A DNA stretch of 64,000 nt from Ehretia macrophylla (taxonomy: Eukaryota; Streptophyta; Magnoliopsida; Boraginales; Ehretiaceae), in assembly GCA_037974665.1 (NCBI GenBank), contig CM075783.1:20368762-20432761 (forward strand). The letters are read 5' to 3'. Position 1 is the first letter of the stretch, and the number at the start of each line of letters is the position of its first letter. The notes beneath the pieces were generated by a model. The model was not told where the DNA came from and did not search any database. It saw nothing but the letters and a program-made list of their open reading frames with translations. The position numbers and the translations under genes were made by a program. Shown here piece after piece: positions 22,617 to 34,829 of this stretch.

Positions 22617-24749
22617 TTACAAGAAGAAAGAGTCTATACGTTTGTACCAAGCTCGTGGTGCTTGCTTTAACCCATATAAAGCCTTTTTCAATTTGCAGAC
22701 TTTTTCTTCTTCACGTGGTATTTGGAAGCCAGGGGGTTGTGCAACGTAGACTTCTTCTTCAAGTTGCCCATTAAGAAAAGCTGACTTGACATCCATTTGA
22801 TGTACAATCCATTCATAATGCGCGGCAGCTGCAACAACTAGCCTGATTGTTGACCTTTTTGCTGTTGGAGCAAAGGTTTCATATACATCGAAACCTTCGA
22901 CTTGCGAAAATCCTTGTGCTACAAGGCGAGCCTTGTATTTTTCAAGACTTCCATCTGCCTTGTACTTCACTTTCCAGATCCATTTGGTGCCGATAATTTT
23001 TCTATTCGGTGGCTTTTCAACAATCTCCCAAGTATCATTTTTCATGATACTATCATACTCGGCTTGCATAGCTGCTCTCCAATTTGGATTTGACATGGCT
23101 TCCTCCACAGTTACCGGTTCTTTTACCGTCTTGATGATTTGGGTCATCAAAGCCATGTTTACTAGTTGTTGTCCTGATCTGTTCTGCTCCTCTATTCTTT
23201 TTGATCGTCTTAGTCCATCAGGACGTGGACTATCATCAGTAATTCCTGAATTTCTTCCATCAAAGAGCTGTTGGAACCACTTCGGTTGTGGCTTCCTTGT
23301 GGGTACAACAGGTTGGTCTTCAGTCTCCTCATCATTAGAGACTTCTTCATTGTTCAACGATCGTTGTTCAGGCACTTGGTGGTTTACTTCATCGGTTGAT
23401 GACGAAATGGCAGGACCGCTATCCTTCATCGAGTGTGGTCGCTCATTAAACACCACGTCTCGGCTTATGATCACTTTCTTGGCCTCTACATCATAGAGTC
23501 TGTATGCTTTAGACTCTTCACTATATCCCAAGAAAATGCCCTTCTTGCTCTTGTCATCCAATTTCTTTCGATTTTCATTTGGAATGTGTACAAAACACTC
23601 ACGCCCAAATTTTCTTAAATGAGACACAGAAGGTTTCGTACTATAATAAGCCTCATTAGGAGTCTTATCGTTGAGTGCCCTGGTTGAGCACCGATTGATG
23701 ATGTATACCGCTATGTTGACTGCTTCAGCCCAGAATATGTCAGGTAGGCCAGCACCTTTCAACATGCATCGAGCCATTTCTACAATTGTTTGATTTCTTC
23801 GTTCCACAACTCCATTTTGTTGTGGTGTGTATGGAGCAGTCAATTGGCGCTTAATCCCAAGCTTGTTGCAGTAGTTGGTGAACTCTGTAGAACAGAATTC
23901 CCCCCCACGATCGGTACGAAGTTTCTTCAACTGAGTTGTGTTCTCATTTGTCATAAGTTTGTGCCACACTTTAAACTTTTCAAGAGCATCAGCCTTGTCC
24001 CGAAGGAAGTACACCCACATCTTCCTACTATAATCGTCGACTAACAGCATAAAGTAGGAAGATCCTCCCAACGCCGTCGTAGTCATTTTTCCGCAGAGGT
24101 CAGCATGTACCAACTCTAGAGGAGCCTTTGATCGGTTATGACTCTGTTTGGGAAATGGCTGTCTATCTTGCTTGCCCAGCATACAAGCTTCACATGGTCT
24201 TTCAATTTCTTCAATTGAAGGCAAGTCGGCCACCATCTTCTTCTTTTGCATTTCCTTTAACACAGGATAGGAAATGTGCCCGAACCTTTCATGCCAAAGT
24301 TGACTTATTTTGGCATCCACGACAGCAGAAAGAGAGTTGATTTCGTAAAGATTATTTTTGCGAATACCTTTACTTACGATATTTTGATCCTTGTCAAGAA
24401 TCAAAGCTTCCGTCTTCTTGAACCGCACTTCTAGATCATTATCTGTAATAGCAGCTATAGATATCAAATTTCTGGTGATCTGGGGTACAAAGAGTACGTT
24501 GGACAGCTTCTTGCTTCCTCCATCTTTAGACACGAGCGAGATGGTTCCAGTGCCCTCAACGGGATACCTAGCATTATTCCCGACGAAAACATTCATTGGT
24601 TCTTGTAGAGGTTTTATGGAGTCATATAACTCTTTTTTGCTGGTCATGTGTCGGGAAGTTCCACTATCTAACACCCATGCACTTGTTTGATGTACATGTG
24701 AGGTAGTACATGTTTCCTCCGATACATCTGTTATAGTAAACAGATGCAC
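22617..24749 (-). pseudogene. Copia protease, integrase and RT (5' half)
   Basis: A 710-codon ORF. Domains in order: aspartic protease (WVLDSGTSRHMT, about residue 30), GAG-pre-integrase zinc region (LWHERFGHIS..CEACMLGKQ, about 150-195), integrase catalytic core (LVHADLCGKM, FMLLVDDYSRKMWVYFL, LRTDRGGEF, QQNGVVERRNQT; about 210-335), an acidic linker, and RT (WKVKYKADGSLEKYKARLVAQG, MDVKSAFLNGQLEEEVYV, KLKKALYGLKQAPRAWY; about 590-700). The protease and integrase catalytic residues appear intact. The first methionine is probably internal to the polyprotein. Upstream frames (24750-25000) carry the nucleocapsid C-YYC-NKKGHAVKDC-like knuckle. Confidence 0.95.
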
Positions 24750-24769
24750 TTCTGTTTCGGCCGTATTGG

Positions 24770-25650
24770 CGGATTCTTTATTTATCCAATTTGGCTTTAA
24801 AGTTCCGTTCTTCTCGTCATGGATTCGTTTCCTGCAATCTTTGACAGCATGACCTTTCTTATTGCAGTAGTAGCATAATCTAGAGAATGTCTTCTTCTTT
24901 GCTTTCTTCTTTTCTTCTTGGTTACTACTCGCCTTGGCTGTAAAGGCAAAGTCAAGTTGATTTTATCTACTTTTCAGCCTCATCTCTTCCTCCATCAACA
25001 TGGCAGTGAATTCTTCAAACGTCAAAGGAGGAATGCCAACTTGTGTATTGAGTGCTGTCACAAGGCCGTCAAATTTTGGAGGCAACACTCTAATGCACCT
25101 TCGAGCTAGTTCCTCGGTTGATTTGGCAATACCAACTATAGTCATTTGATCACGTAGGTTTTTCATCCTACTAATAAATGACTCAGCTGCTTGATCTTCA
25201 CTTAATCTCTCAGCAGCTAACTGATTCTCTAAGTTCTAAATGCGAGTCTGATTCCTTGTTTCATACTGATTTCTCAGTATGTTCTAAGCTTCAGTTGCCT
25301 TGGTTGTGTGTTGAATTAGAGTAAGGACGGAATCCTGAACACTTGTTACAATTGCACAAAATGCATCAGCATTTTGTCTCCTCCATTCTTTGACAAGCTG
25401 AGGATCTGGAGGTGTGACCTTTTTTGTGTCATCTTTAGCACGGACTGCAACTGGTTCTGCATCTGTGCCTAACACTGTATCAAGGAGTTCGTAGGAGTCC
25501 AGAACTGTAATGATTTTGAACTTCCACAAAAGATAGTTCGTGCCATCAAGCTTTCCTTCTGTAAAGGTAGGGGGACGGATACGAATTGTCGGTACTAAAC
25601 CGGAACTAGAACTGGTAGAAGAAGAACTAGCACCTTAAGTAGTCATAGTT
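24770..25650 (-). pseudogene. Copia gag (multiple stops)
   Basis: Fragments at 25284-25529 (LLDTVLGTDAEPV..DPQLVKEWRRQNADAF), 24963-25166 (MKNLRDQMTIVGIAKSTEELARRCIRVLPPKFDGLVTAL) and the zinc knuckle near 24830-24870 make up a UBN2/Copia-type gag. The likely start near 25640 (ATG ACT ACT) meets a stop at codon 4. More stops interrupt 25170-25280. Function in an intact element: the structural particle protein. Confidence 0.85.
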
Positions 25651-25705
25651 GTTGAGCTTGACTAGACAAGATTGTTATTAAGAGCCTCTTAAGCTCTTGA
25701 TACCA

Positions 25706-26303
25706 TGTAAGAATATAACCAATTTTTCAGAAACGTTTTAACAACAATCAAGTAGAAAGACAACAATACTCGTTATAACAATTCAATATAACACTTACAA
25801 GATAATTGTCCCACCGTGCGCTCTCAAGATTAGAGCTTCAATGGCTTCTGGACTTACAAGAAGAATACAAGAAAGAAATACTAACTTAGGATTGTGTTTG
25901 AAGTTGTGTTGTGAATAAAATGATGAACTAATGCATGCCTATTTATAGAATTCAGCTAGCCCGTCACATGAGACTTTCCTATCAAACATTTCAATCTTGG
26001 TTGGCTTTACCAACCATGTTCAAAGTATTAGCCGCCCATATTTATCACATAGGTGGCTACAATTGACCACATGGGTGGCTAGCATCCAAGTCAACTTCTA
26101 GGAAGTTTCCTTTGGTCAAATTTGCTAACTTTAGCATTGCATCATCCCGACGTCATCTTAGGTAATTCCAAATTCCCGAACTTCTTTCTTGTAGCCATCG
26201 CGACCTCTTTTGACCTCATCGACGTTTAAGTCGGAATCATTAATTTATACTACCATATAAATTAACGATACTTATTATAGGTGGGCATTGACATATACCA
26301 ACA
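25706..26303 (-). repeat. 5' LTR of the nested Copia element
   Basis: 598 bp, nearly identical to 20972-21569. The primer site directly abuts it at 25705. Confidence 0.95.
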
Positions 26304-26769
26304 AAAGGGTGGTCAAAGCTAGGTTAAAATAAGTCAAAACATCCTACAATCTAAAATGACTAAAATGCCTAACTATTTTCATCCTTATTACTAAAATACC
26401 GTTGACGAAACCCTAAAAATGCAAATGACTAGAAACTCTTCATATTTTGCTCATATGACCCTTATACCCTTTCTAGAAGATTGGTTAATGTGAAAAGACT
26501 ATTTTACTCCTCTAGCAATTTATGGGTGAAATAAGCTCAAAATCATGCAGAATGTAAATTTGAATGCACAAATAAGTTCAAGTAGTAGATTGAGCAATTT
26601 AAATGTATGTGATGCAAGTTGGGGTCTCACATCCCCCATTCTTTTTTGGCGTCTTAAAAATACCCGAAAGGCTACGGGCATCCAAAGCCTATCAAACCCA
26701 AGACGCCACCACTAGAGGGTAAGTGATAGAGGTTTTGCTGCACTATTGAAGACTGTCAAAACCATGCAG

Positions 26770-29700
26770 TGTAACACCTCGATCCCTCATGAGACCGGAG
26801 CCCCGATCTAATACCCGAGGTCATGAAAACAAATAAGGGAAGACAGACGGATTCTCCCCTGTTTATAGGGCAATCCAAAACCTGTACACGCAGTTAAAAC
26901 CTCAAAACCAAAGTCCAACATTCTCCGTAAACCCCAACAACCATTACCATCACATACAACCAACTCCTCAAGGCCATCCGAGCCTTGGAACCCAACATTG
27001 AAGACATACAAGCATGCAAGGTCAAACCTATTGAATTTATGTGTTTTAGAATCGTTTATCATATCACTCTAATATTATCAATTTAACCTACTTATAATTT
27101 AAGTCCAACCAATCAACTAACATTCACTGACCATACAAGCATGCAACATTGACAATAAAGCAAAGTTAAAATTATTATATGTCGCTACAATCCACACTAT
27201 GCATCAACACATTAACTATTACAATTTTCCAAGCTAGTAAATAAATACAAATAAGACCAAAACGTCTCAAAATTGAACATATACATGACAACACCACATT
27301 TCACACAAGCCATCCAATCTCGATAAGCAACAAGTCAAGGCATTTGACCAAATTGAACCTATTCTTTTTAATCTCTGAAGGACCCAAACCTGAGATGATT
27401 AGAAAAAGGGGTGAGCATACAACACATGTATACTCAGTGAGGGAGGAAAAATAATTAACCAGGGAGGTTTCTGAAAGTATTTTCGTGCAATGCAACAAAA
27501 ATAATCATACAAGTAATACAATATAGCAAGTCAATCAAATAAACATTAAACACATATTTAAATGATACAGTTCACCTTCTTTGTCTTCAATCTCGAACCA
27601 TGAACCATGATGATCGATAACAAGTGTCGGCAAACCCCTTATTGCTCCAATGGGGTACTACGGATATACCCCGATCCTACAACCCATTTTCTTGAGATAG
27701 GTCTATATGCCCCAACGAGGTGAACCACGCCTCTGGGGTAGGGGAGTATACCTCAACGAGAGAGGGAATAGGCGCCATGGTAGCCGAGCTAGACCGACAG
27801 CCCGATGTTGCCCGGAGTTTCTCGATACTACTATGTCCGAAAAGGTTGTGCAACCCCAAAGAGCGAATCATGAATCACGAGATACCAAATCCGAATCAAG
27901 TGGAGAGGTAGCAAAGTAAGCTAGCCTTACCCCATATACAACATATAACTCATTAGATAATCAAATATAGCAATTACGCAATCCAAATAACTAACTAGGC
28001 AACAAAATCAACTAATTCACATAAAATCCAATTAAACACCTTTCAAATGCTTACTAATTAGATCATATACTTCACACAAGACAAAAAACTTTAAATCTAA
28101 CTTTACTAAATGATCAACAAGTACACAACCCAAGTAATCTTTCCAAATCATTAAACCTTTTAACAGGAAAATAAACTAAAATGCATAGAAGAATGAAGTC
28201 CCTCATCTTTAGAAATCCAAACATGTGAGAACTAACGTCCATTTACTTATAAACACCTTGGACGGCTCAAAAGCTCAGACCCTAACATGTCATAGAACAC
28301 TTACTTACAACAAATAATTCCATGGATGTCATTTATGGCCAATGCAATAAAGAATATAAACAAGTAACTATGCAAACCGATTTCATGAAATTTCATCAGA
28401 GGATTAACCATTCTATGCAACACATTTAAACTCTCAACTAAAGAATTGAAAACCACTTACTAGCCATTATTTCCCCCCCTTTTTTTTATAAATCAGCTCA
28501 TTTAGTCAAATTCACTCATATTAGCCTAAAGCCACGCAAGATAACATGTACAAGACAATTCACAAGCAATAAAACAAGATAGCCATACGAGCAAAATATT
28601 CTTATTCCTAACAGAGTAACCAAGTAATTTCAAATAACTAATCATGTACCCAGTTCAAGTAATTCACTTGAAATCTAGCTAAACCCCTTTACAACATTTA
28701 GTATTCAAGCCATATATTCCACACAAGTGAAAGAATAACTCAAGTAATAGTCAAACATAGCCATTAAGTAATCCAAATAACCAACTAGGCAACAAGCTTA
28801 TCTAATTCACATAAAGTCCAACAAAACCCCCTTAAGCTCAGCAAGCCAAAACTAGTTGTCATCAAGGTTTAGTTAATCAAAGCATCTAGCTATTTTCTAC
28901 TACATTTATAGCACCTAAACCAAGCATTAAACTAGTTCTAAAGGCTCTATTTACATCAATTCTCACGTGGGCATACAAAGGGCCATTAAAATCATTGTTC
29001 TCAGAATTTGACAAATTTTAACGTGGGTCCGTTTTAGCAACCCAACAACATATATCTAGTATTAGATTAAGGTTTGGAGTAATATTTCATGGGGCTGCGT
29101 GAATAGTGCCAATTCAAGACTTTGCAAAAATGATTTTATACATATACTTCATAGACACATGAAACAACTATATAAGTGTCTTCTCCTAGTCCTAGAGGCA
29201 TGATATAAAGCTTCAAAATGAATAATGGCAAGCATATATAACAATATCAATTTTGGACATAAACTACAATAGCAAACAAAATGTAATTTTTATAAAATTC
29301 CTAACCAAACTAGAGATGTAGGAACAAGGGAGAAGCTTTTTGATGGCTTAGAAGAGCTTGGAAGATCAAATTGAGCAAAATTTACAAGAAAAGTACTATT
29401 CCCGTAATAGGGTTTTTTTTGGGTTGATTTTAGGCATTTTTTTGGCTTATTTGAGCATTGTTTAGCATTTTAGGCTATTATATGTATATAATAGATGATA
29501 TATGGGTAGATAGGTTTATTTGTGGGTTTTGGGCTTGAGTTTAAATGAATTTTGGACTTGGTCTAATTAGTAAAATATAAGACAAACTAATTTTAGCTCA
29601 AATAAATAACATAGTTTTTACTATTTATGTAGTATCAAAATATTTGTTTACATCACTCAACAAATATGCAATGAACATAATTTTTGTGAACGTAAGCTAA

Positions 29701-30030
29701 ATATAAGTTAAGTAATAATAAAAAATTATGAAATCCGGAAAATAAGATAATAAAATTTGTAGTCCATACTCAATTTAATAAAAAAAAACTTTTTAAATAC
29801 AAGTTTTACTAAAAGTCTTTTATGAAAATAGTTTAAATGCACATTGACCATTTTCTGAAATAGATTAATTCACCATTTTACTGTTAGCAGTCAATTAAAT
29901 ATGAAATTTTACATAAAATGTCAAATAAGCATTTAATAGCATGTTATGACAAGTAAGCACTTAAACAAGTAAATGCACAATTTATGTGCACATGAATGAT
30001 AAATGTATGCACTGGGAGTCCGGCGTCACA
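26770..30030 (-). mobile_element. Probable solo Gypsy-type LTR (about 3.26 kb)
   Basis: Begins TGTAACACCTCG and ends CCGGCGTCACA. Reverse-complemented, these ends match the TGTGACGCC..GGCGTTACA ends of the solo LTR at 12912. It contains a splice-acceptor-like stretch (27385-27445) and a GGCAAGCCC-type block (27635-27860) in minus orientation, and no coding capacity. The flanks (TGCAG left, GTGAA right) do not match, so the insertion may be old, rearranged, or formed by recombination between two elements. An internal duplication of about 110 bases is visible (27950-28050 and 28735-28835). Confidence 0.7.
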
Positions 30031-31312
30031 GTGAATGTTAAATAGTAGTTAAAATATTTTATTTAAATTATTAGTATTAGTGTTTTTTTAAAGAAAATAA
30101 GAGAAATAAAAGAAAATGAAACTACTAGAGGAACACGAAAAGGTCATTATAGATTATTACAGAGTTTTCCCCCACTACGGCATACTATTGAAAAGAGAGG
30201 ACTACTATATACACAAGAAAAGGTATAACAAGGAGAAGAAAACTTATCTGAAAAACAAAAAAAGAAGGCCAACAATGATGCTGATGATGGTAGCAGCAAG
30301 AAGTAGAAAGATCCAAAAAAAAAATGAATTACCTTGCTCTTCTTTTCTTAGTCTCTCCCCACCCCCACCCCCCACCCCCTTCATTTCTTACAATAGCTAG
30401 GCACTAGTGGGTTATGTTATATTGTTTCTTTATTACGCTTAATACTATTGTGGATTTTTTTTTTCACTAAATACTACTGTTTTTCTTTTTGACTAAATAT
30501 ATTGTTATGCATTCATTAAAGTTTAATTTTGCATTTGTGTTGGTGTGTAGAAAACACACAAAACAATACAAACCGTTAAAGTATTAAAATATTAAAAAGA
30601 CCTGTCCATTATGTAGCTTGAAACTGAGAGGGTCATTCCATTGTGTGGCTCAAGAATAAAAGTTGAGTCATTCCATATGCACTGTTTAGTTTTTGCCTAA
30701 ACCAGATTGATTTAGGTTCAAAGACTTGTCTTGTCGGGTACTGTTCTGCATTTTTCCTAGCAACATATGACCGTAAAATATATGTATTGATTCGATAATA
30801 TTATTTTTTTAACACTTCCTTTGGGTGTGACTTAAATTGAAAAGATTTGAGTTAACATGAAAGAACAACTGTTTACAAGAAAAGTACGAAAACTAACATA
30901 AAAATTATGAGATCTTTCTTAAAACCAATAAATTTCAAAAGTGAGAGTCCAAAATCTTACAGGGACAGTAGTAATTATGAGTTTTGAAAGTAAGATTAAA
31001 CTCATTAACAGATAAATAATGTTATGTTCTTAAACAATTCTATAAAGACGAACGTTGATTATAGGGAATAAAATTATTCATAATGTAATAATGGTATGAA
31101 CGAGATATAAACTGTGATCTAAGAGCTCTGACTTCAGTCCTTGACACTATTAAAATCAAAATAAAAATATACATTTTCTTTTTGTCAACAAAATGAAAGC
31201 GTTTTTAACATCGAAGATAGTATACAAAAGATCTAATATGTGAAACACTAACTCCAATTAATTTACTTCCTCATCAGTTTGTTACAACTTAGTTTTCTTT
31301 TGAGGATGAGTA
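30031..31312. other. AT-rich intergenic DNA without a supported gene
   Basis: I see no family signature. A lysine-rich 94-codon ORF at 30116-30400 ends in a proline run encoded by CCCCACCCCCACCCCCC, which looks like low-complexity sequence. No LTR or inverted-repeat borders were recognised. Confidence 0.5.
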
Positions 31313-31649
31313 TGTTGGAACATTGGGGAACATATACTATTTTAACGTGGTTCGATATAGCCTATGTCCACATAACATTATTCTTTATTACTCATAGAAA
31401 CTACTACAATAATGACTTTGATACGTCTACCTAGAGGTGTATGTGTTCTAACTCTAATCTAATCTAATATGGTACACCTACCTTGCGGTGTGTGACAACT
31501 AAACTCAACCCAAATAGTCCTGTTTATAATAGACTAATGCTAGTCCTATTATGATTAGGATTCCTATCTTCCATAGTATTTCAACTCCTATCAAACCCCT
31601 AGTTGTCTTCAGTATCTGACCCTACTTGGAATTTGAGCCATATCCAACA
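31313..31649 (+). mobile_element. Solo Copia-type LTR (337 bp) with GAGTA target duplication
   Basis: Begins TGTTGGA and ends TCCAACA, flanked by GAGTA at 31308-31312 and 31650-31654. It contains ACGTGGTTCG..CCTATGTCCAC (31345-31371), a motif shared with other Copia LTRs in the window. Orientation is inferred from that motif only. Confidence 0.88.
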
Positions 31650-32420
31650 GAGTACTCAATTTATTTGTATGCGTTTCTTTAAATGTTATGTTGAAGACAT
31701 ATGTGATATTACATATGGACGAAGTCCTTTCACTTATAGAGTCCTGAATACAACAAGAGGCAGAGTTTCCGTGAGATTGGGCTCCTGAGTAACAGAGTCC
31801 AACGTGAATCCGTCCAAAAAAAGATTTATCTGAACAAACCAGCTCGCCTATAAATACCCCACCCCCTTAAGGTAGGGGATGACCTATACACTTACCCTTG
31901 TAGACCCTCGAAATCTACAATTAAGATTGTGGTTTCTACCTCCATAGATCTATTATTTAGATTACGTGGTTTCTACCTTCATAATCATTTTCTTAGTGGG
32001 CACTAGCATGTTTGCCCTACGCCAGAAGACATAAACATGATTATGGTGTTTTTCCATATAGAAAGGCTGCCTTAAGGTCTCCTATGGCATGTCTATCTAT
32101 AGATTTCTCTTGTCTTGTGGCCCAATTCGGGCCTTTGGTCATATGGGTTTTAGTTAGCCCATACTCAATTATTTACTAACAACTAGACTTAGGCCTGGGC
32201 TAGATTCTGCCACTATAGTTAAGTTCCCCGCTCTTTGAGTTGAAATATTTTCAAGTTGGAGAATAGCTAACCATTGTACTTTTGTGGGACTGTTTTTCGG
32301 CCTTTTAAATAGCCACATCCCCTGTGGGGTGCTTCGGGCTTGAGTGGGCTACATCCCTAGTGGGGCACTTCGGGCCTGAGTAGAGCATCGACACAATTTT
32401 AGGAATCATTGATTCTATTG
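31650..32420. other. Intergenic stretch with short duplications
   Basis: No gene seen. Two imperfect direct repeats of about 37 bases (CCACATCCC..GGGCTTGAGTG and CTACATCCC..GGGCCTGAGTA) lie at 32310-32384. A GTGGTTTCTACCT repeat lies at 31930 and 31967. Confidence 0.5.
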
Positions 32421-32429
32421 GGCCATAAC

Positions 32430-32760
32430 TCATGTATGACTGAATCTCGGGCAACCCCTTGCCCTGTGCTGATCACTACCACACCTTGTGCATTTCCCTG
32501 TTCTCTTCCAACAGCTGGCCTCCAAATGGCCCCTCCTATTACAAAAAGGTACAATGTGGAACATTATGAGCAGCACTACCTCCCGGAGAGCTCTGAGCTG
32601 TAGAAGCAATTGGTCTACTCTGGCTCTGAATCTGAGTCTATCCTGACTGAGTCCTCACAACAATCAGTTGGCTCGTCAGCTAACTAAGAATGTGTTCTAA
32701 CTGCAACAAAGGCTAAAGAGATTGATGCTAAATCTGACTCGGTCTCGACTGCGCCTGAGT
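32430..32760 (-). pseudogene. Gypsy gag nucleocapsid fragment
   Basis: The minus strand near 32440-32490 encodes CARCGSDQHRARGC, a clear CCHC knuckle of the same type as the other Gypsy gags here. It is preceded by S/Q/E-rich linker codons up to about 32760. It is interrupted and lacks the capsid part. It lies downstream of the RT fragment on the same strand, the reverse of the normal order. Confidence 0.7.
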
Positions 32761-32794
32761 CTGAATAGGCCCTGTATGACTCTGGGACTGGTAT

Positions 32795-33100
32795 ATGCTA
32801 TAGGTGAATTCGTTAATCAAAAAGGAATAACTACAAATTCGTGATGTCCATACCGAGTCTGAAATGTAGACTTAGGAATATCCTCTTGACGAATTCGAAG
32901 CTAATAGTACCCCTGCCTCAAATCAAATTTGGAATAGATCTTAGCTCATTGCAACTAATCAAACAGCTCACCAATAAGAGGCAAAGGGTATTTGTTCTTG
33001 ATCGTCACCTGATTCAACCCTCGATAATTTATACACAATCACAAGGTGATATCCTTCTTTTTTACAAACAATGCAGGTGTTCCCGTCAAAAGCCACACCA
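32795..33100 (-). pseudogene. Gypsy reverse transcriptase fragment
   Basis: The minus strand encodes [31 protein letters not shown] and TRYGHHEFVV, diagnostic for Gypsy RT and close to the RT at 3623-4714. It carries several stops and ends before the active-site motif. An isolated, truncated piece. Confidence 0.88.
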
Positions 33101-33114
33101 AGTATTTTGGACTC

Positions 33115-34801
33115 CTCTCGATGGTGTCTACTTTTCTACGAGTTCATTTTGCATTTATATTCTAAAAAAATGTAAGGGATTTTTCTAAAATGATTTCTTA
33201 AAGTTTCATATAAATGTGTTGATTGGCTATTATTACACTTGAATCTTGCTAGTTAGGGTTGTAGAGAACACTATGTTAATATTAGCCAATTTAAACGGTA
33301 GTTTGTTGTAGTTTAATTTTATGTATTATATATTGATTTTAATTACTAAAAATGATATGAATATTAGTTCTTAGCATTTATGTAAGGCCTATAAATGTTC
33401 TATGTCAATTTAGCATTGCAAAATGGCTTTAAATTGCATTTTCGTGCAAGAATTTTGGGGGGTCTCATGGCTGATTTTTCTAGGTTGGATAGTGGGTTGT
33501 CCTACGCTAGGCAACCTTGTATTGGTGGCCTTTGGGCTTCCTTGGTGATGTGTTAAGGCCTTGTTAAGTTGTTTTAATGTTAAATAACTGTTCGGGGGTC
33601 GTTTGGTTGAGTTATTGTGTTGTATGATACCATAAAGTTGATTGAATTATTGCTAGAGTTAGTTAATGTTGATTGGTAGTCTTTGATTGTTAAATGTGTT
33701 GTTTGAGCTAAATTTGGTGATTAATGTGATTGGAGTCGATTAATGCATAAAGTATTGAATAATGGTTAGGTGACCTACCTTGTTACCTAACTTACATGTT
33801 GTTGTTTTATGAGATTGTTGATTGATGCCAATTGTGTTTACATGTTGAATAAGCTCGAGAGACAACCTACTTTGTTGTCTTCTCTAAATGTCGTATTTGC
33901 TAATGTTATATAAGCGTGGTTACAACCATTTAAAGCGAGACGCAGTAGTTTGTGTTGCACTGGGCGACATAGGGCTTGCCAAGCGATGACATGACTATCG
34001 ATGTTCTAATCCCTACCTGTGTGGATGGAGTGTGCCATAAGGGTTTGGGTCATAGGAATTGGCTTACTTCAGGGGTACAACCGTTTGGTGTTTAGGGGAA
34101 AAGTTTGTGATGGTGTTTAGGGGTTGGCATCAACAAATTGAACGTATCCTTACAACGTGGATTATTTATATTCTTGTTCAAATATACTTATTGCTTGCTC
34201 TTGTGCATGGCATACTTCGAAAGGATTTTCAAAAGCTAAAATGTTTGCGAAAACCTTTCCCTGATCCTCCCTTACTAAGTTCGTCAAAACTCACCCTTTT
34301 CATCCACCTTTCAGGTGAGGCCTTGTTGGAGTTTATGCCAAATGAGGCGGAGGCCAAGCCATGTGATGATGTAATTTATATGAATGAGCCCCTTCCATGA
34401 TGATTGCTTGGAGTAGCATGATGTTTTAATGCTTATGTTGTTTTAAATTCTGAGTTGTACTGTTTGAAGACTAGACTTGTAATATATAAGTTTGTAATGT
34501 TGTTGGTTTAAGGTTGGGAGTTGCTAAGGCTACTTTTGTATTGTATATAAATCCGTTAGCCTTGTATATATTCTGCTAGCCATAATGGCTTATTTTGAAA
34601 CTCAAGTACTTATATGTCTATATTTAAAGTTGGTGTGACGGAGGTTTTATACATAGGTTGTTGTTGGATGACTTTGTTGTGGATGTTTGAATATTGTACA
34701 TGTTTCTTTATTTTTTAGATGGTCAAGGTAAAGATGTTATAATGCCAAAATTCCATAGCATCTTGACTTGGTTCTAAGCGGGGTCGAGTTGGGGCGTGAC
34801 A
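33115..34801 (+). repeat. Truncated Gypsy-type LTR, plus orientation
   Basis: The right end reads GTCGAGTTGGGGCGTGACA, matching the inner ends of the other Gypsy LTRs. It carries the GGCAAGCCC-type block in plus orientation (33935-34110) and the splice-acceptor-like stretch (34258-34318). No TG start was found, so the left boundary is uncertain and the LTR is probably truncated. The 113-codon ORF at 34059-34400 overlaps these conserved non-coding modules and is not credible. Confidence 0.65.
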
Positions 34802-34829
34802 ACTTATTTAATGTACATGACCTAACGGA

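Larger units (their letters stand above)
20972..26303 (-). mobile_element. Ty1/Copia element, near-complete, 598-bp LTRs, AAAGG target duplication
   Basis: LTRs 20972-21569 and 25706-26303 are equal in length (598 bp), begin TGTAAGAATATAACC and end CATATACCAACA. They differ at roughly twenty positions by eye, mostly transitions. The target duplication AAAGG is at 20967-20971 and 26304-26308. A polypurine tract (21570-21577, CCCCCCTC on plus) and a primer site (TGGTATCAAGAGC on minus, ending at 25705) border the LTRs. Gag-pol lies on the minus strand and is full length in domain content, but has several in-frame stops. One is at codon 4 of the apparent gag start near 25640, and two lie within RT. 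It is the youngest-looking large insertion in the window. Confidence 0.96.
12016..26631 (-). mobile_element. Non-autonomous Gypsy-type (TR-GAG-like) element with two nested insertions
   Basis: Long terminal repeats 12016-16729 and 19058-26631 share both ends (TGTgAtGCCCC / TGTtAcGCCCC at the left, GGGGTCTCACA at the right). The element is flanked by matching TCCCC (12011-12015 and 26632-26636). An initiator-Met-type primer site (19038-19054) and a polypurine tract (16730-16742, TCCTCCTCTCCTT on the plus strand) place it on the minus strand. Removing the nested solo LTR and Copia leaves LTRs of about 2.2-2.3 kb around a 2.3 kb interior. That interior retains a gag remnant and an integrase-tail remnant but no RT or RNase H. 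It therefore could only have moved using enzymes supplied by a relative. Confidence 0.92.
19058..26631 (-). repeat. 5' LTR of the second Gypsy element, interrupted by a Copia element
   Basis: LTR sequence runs 19058-20971, is broken by the Copia element at 20972-26303, and resumes at 26304. The sister LTR has the unbroken target (GTCAAAGGGTGGTCAAAGC near 16398). It contains second copies of the GGCAAGCCC block (about 19700-19855), the splice-acceptor-like stretch (19385-19442) and the CGGTCGACATAG motifs (20335-20460). Confidence 0.9.

Noticed and set aside
22933..23496. 187-codon plus-strand ORF
   Set aside because: It is the antisense shadow of the Copia integrase-RT region and has no family signature.
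27301..27498. 65-codon minus-strand ORF
   Set aside because: It overlaps the splice-acceptor-like non-coding stretch of the solo LTR and has no counterpart in the related LTRs.
30116..30400. 94-codon lysine-rich ORF ending in a proline run
   Set aside because: Low-complexity composition, no recognisable domain, no promoter or paralog seen. Left as unsupported.
34059..34400. 113-codon plus-strand ORF near a candidate LTR end
   Set aside because: It spans the two conserved LTR modules; the homologous modules elsewhere are interrupted by stops.
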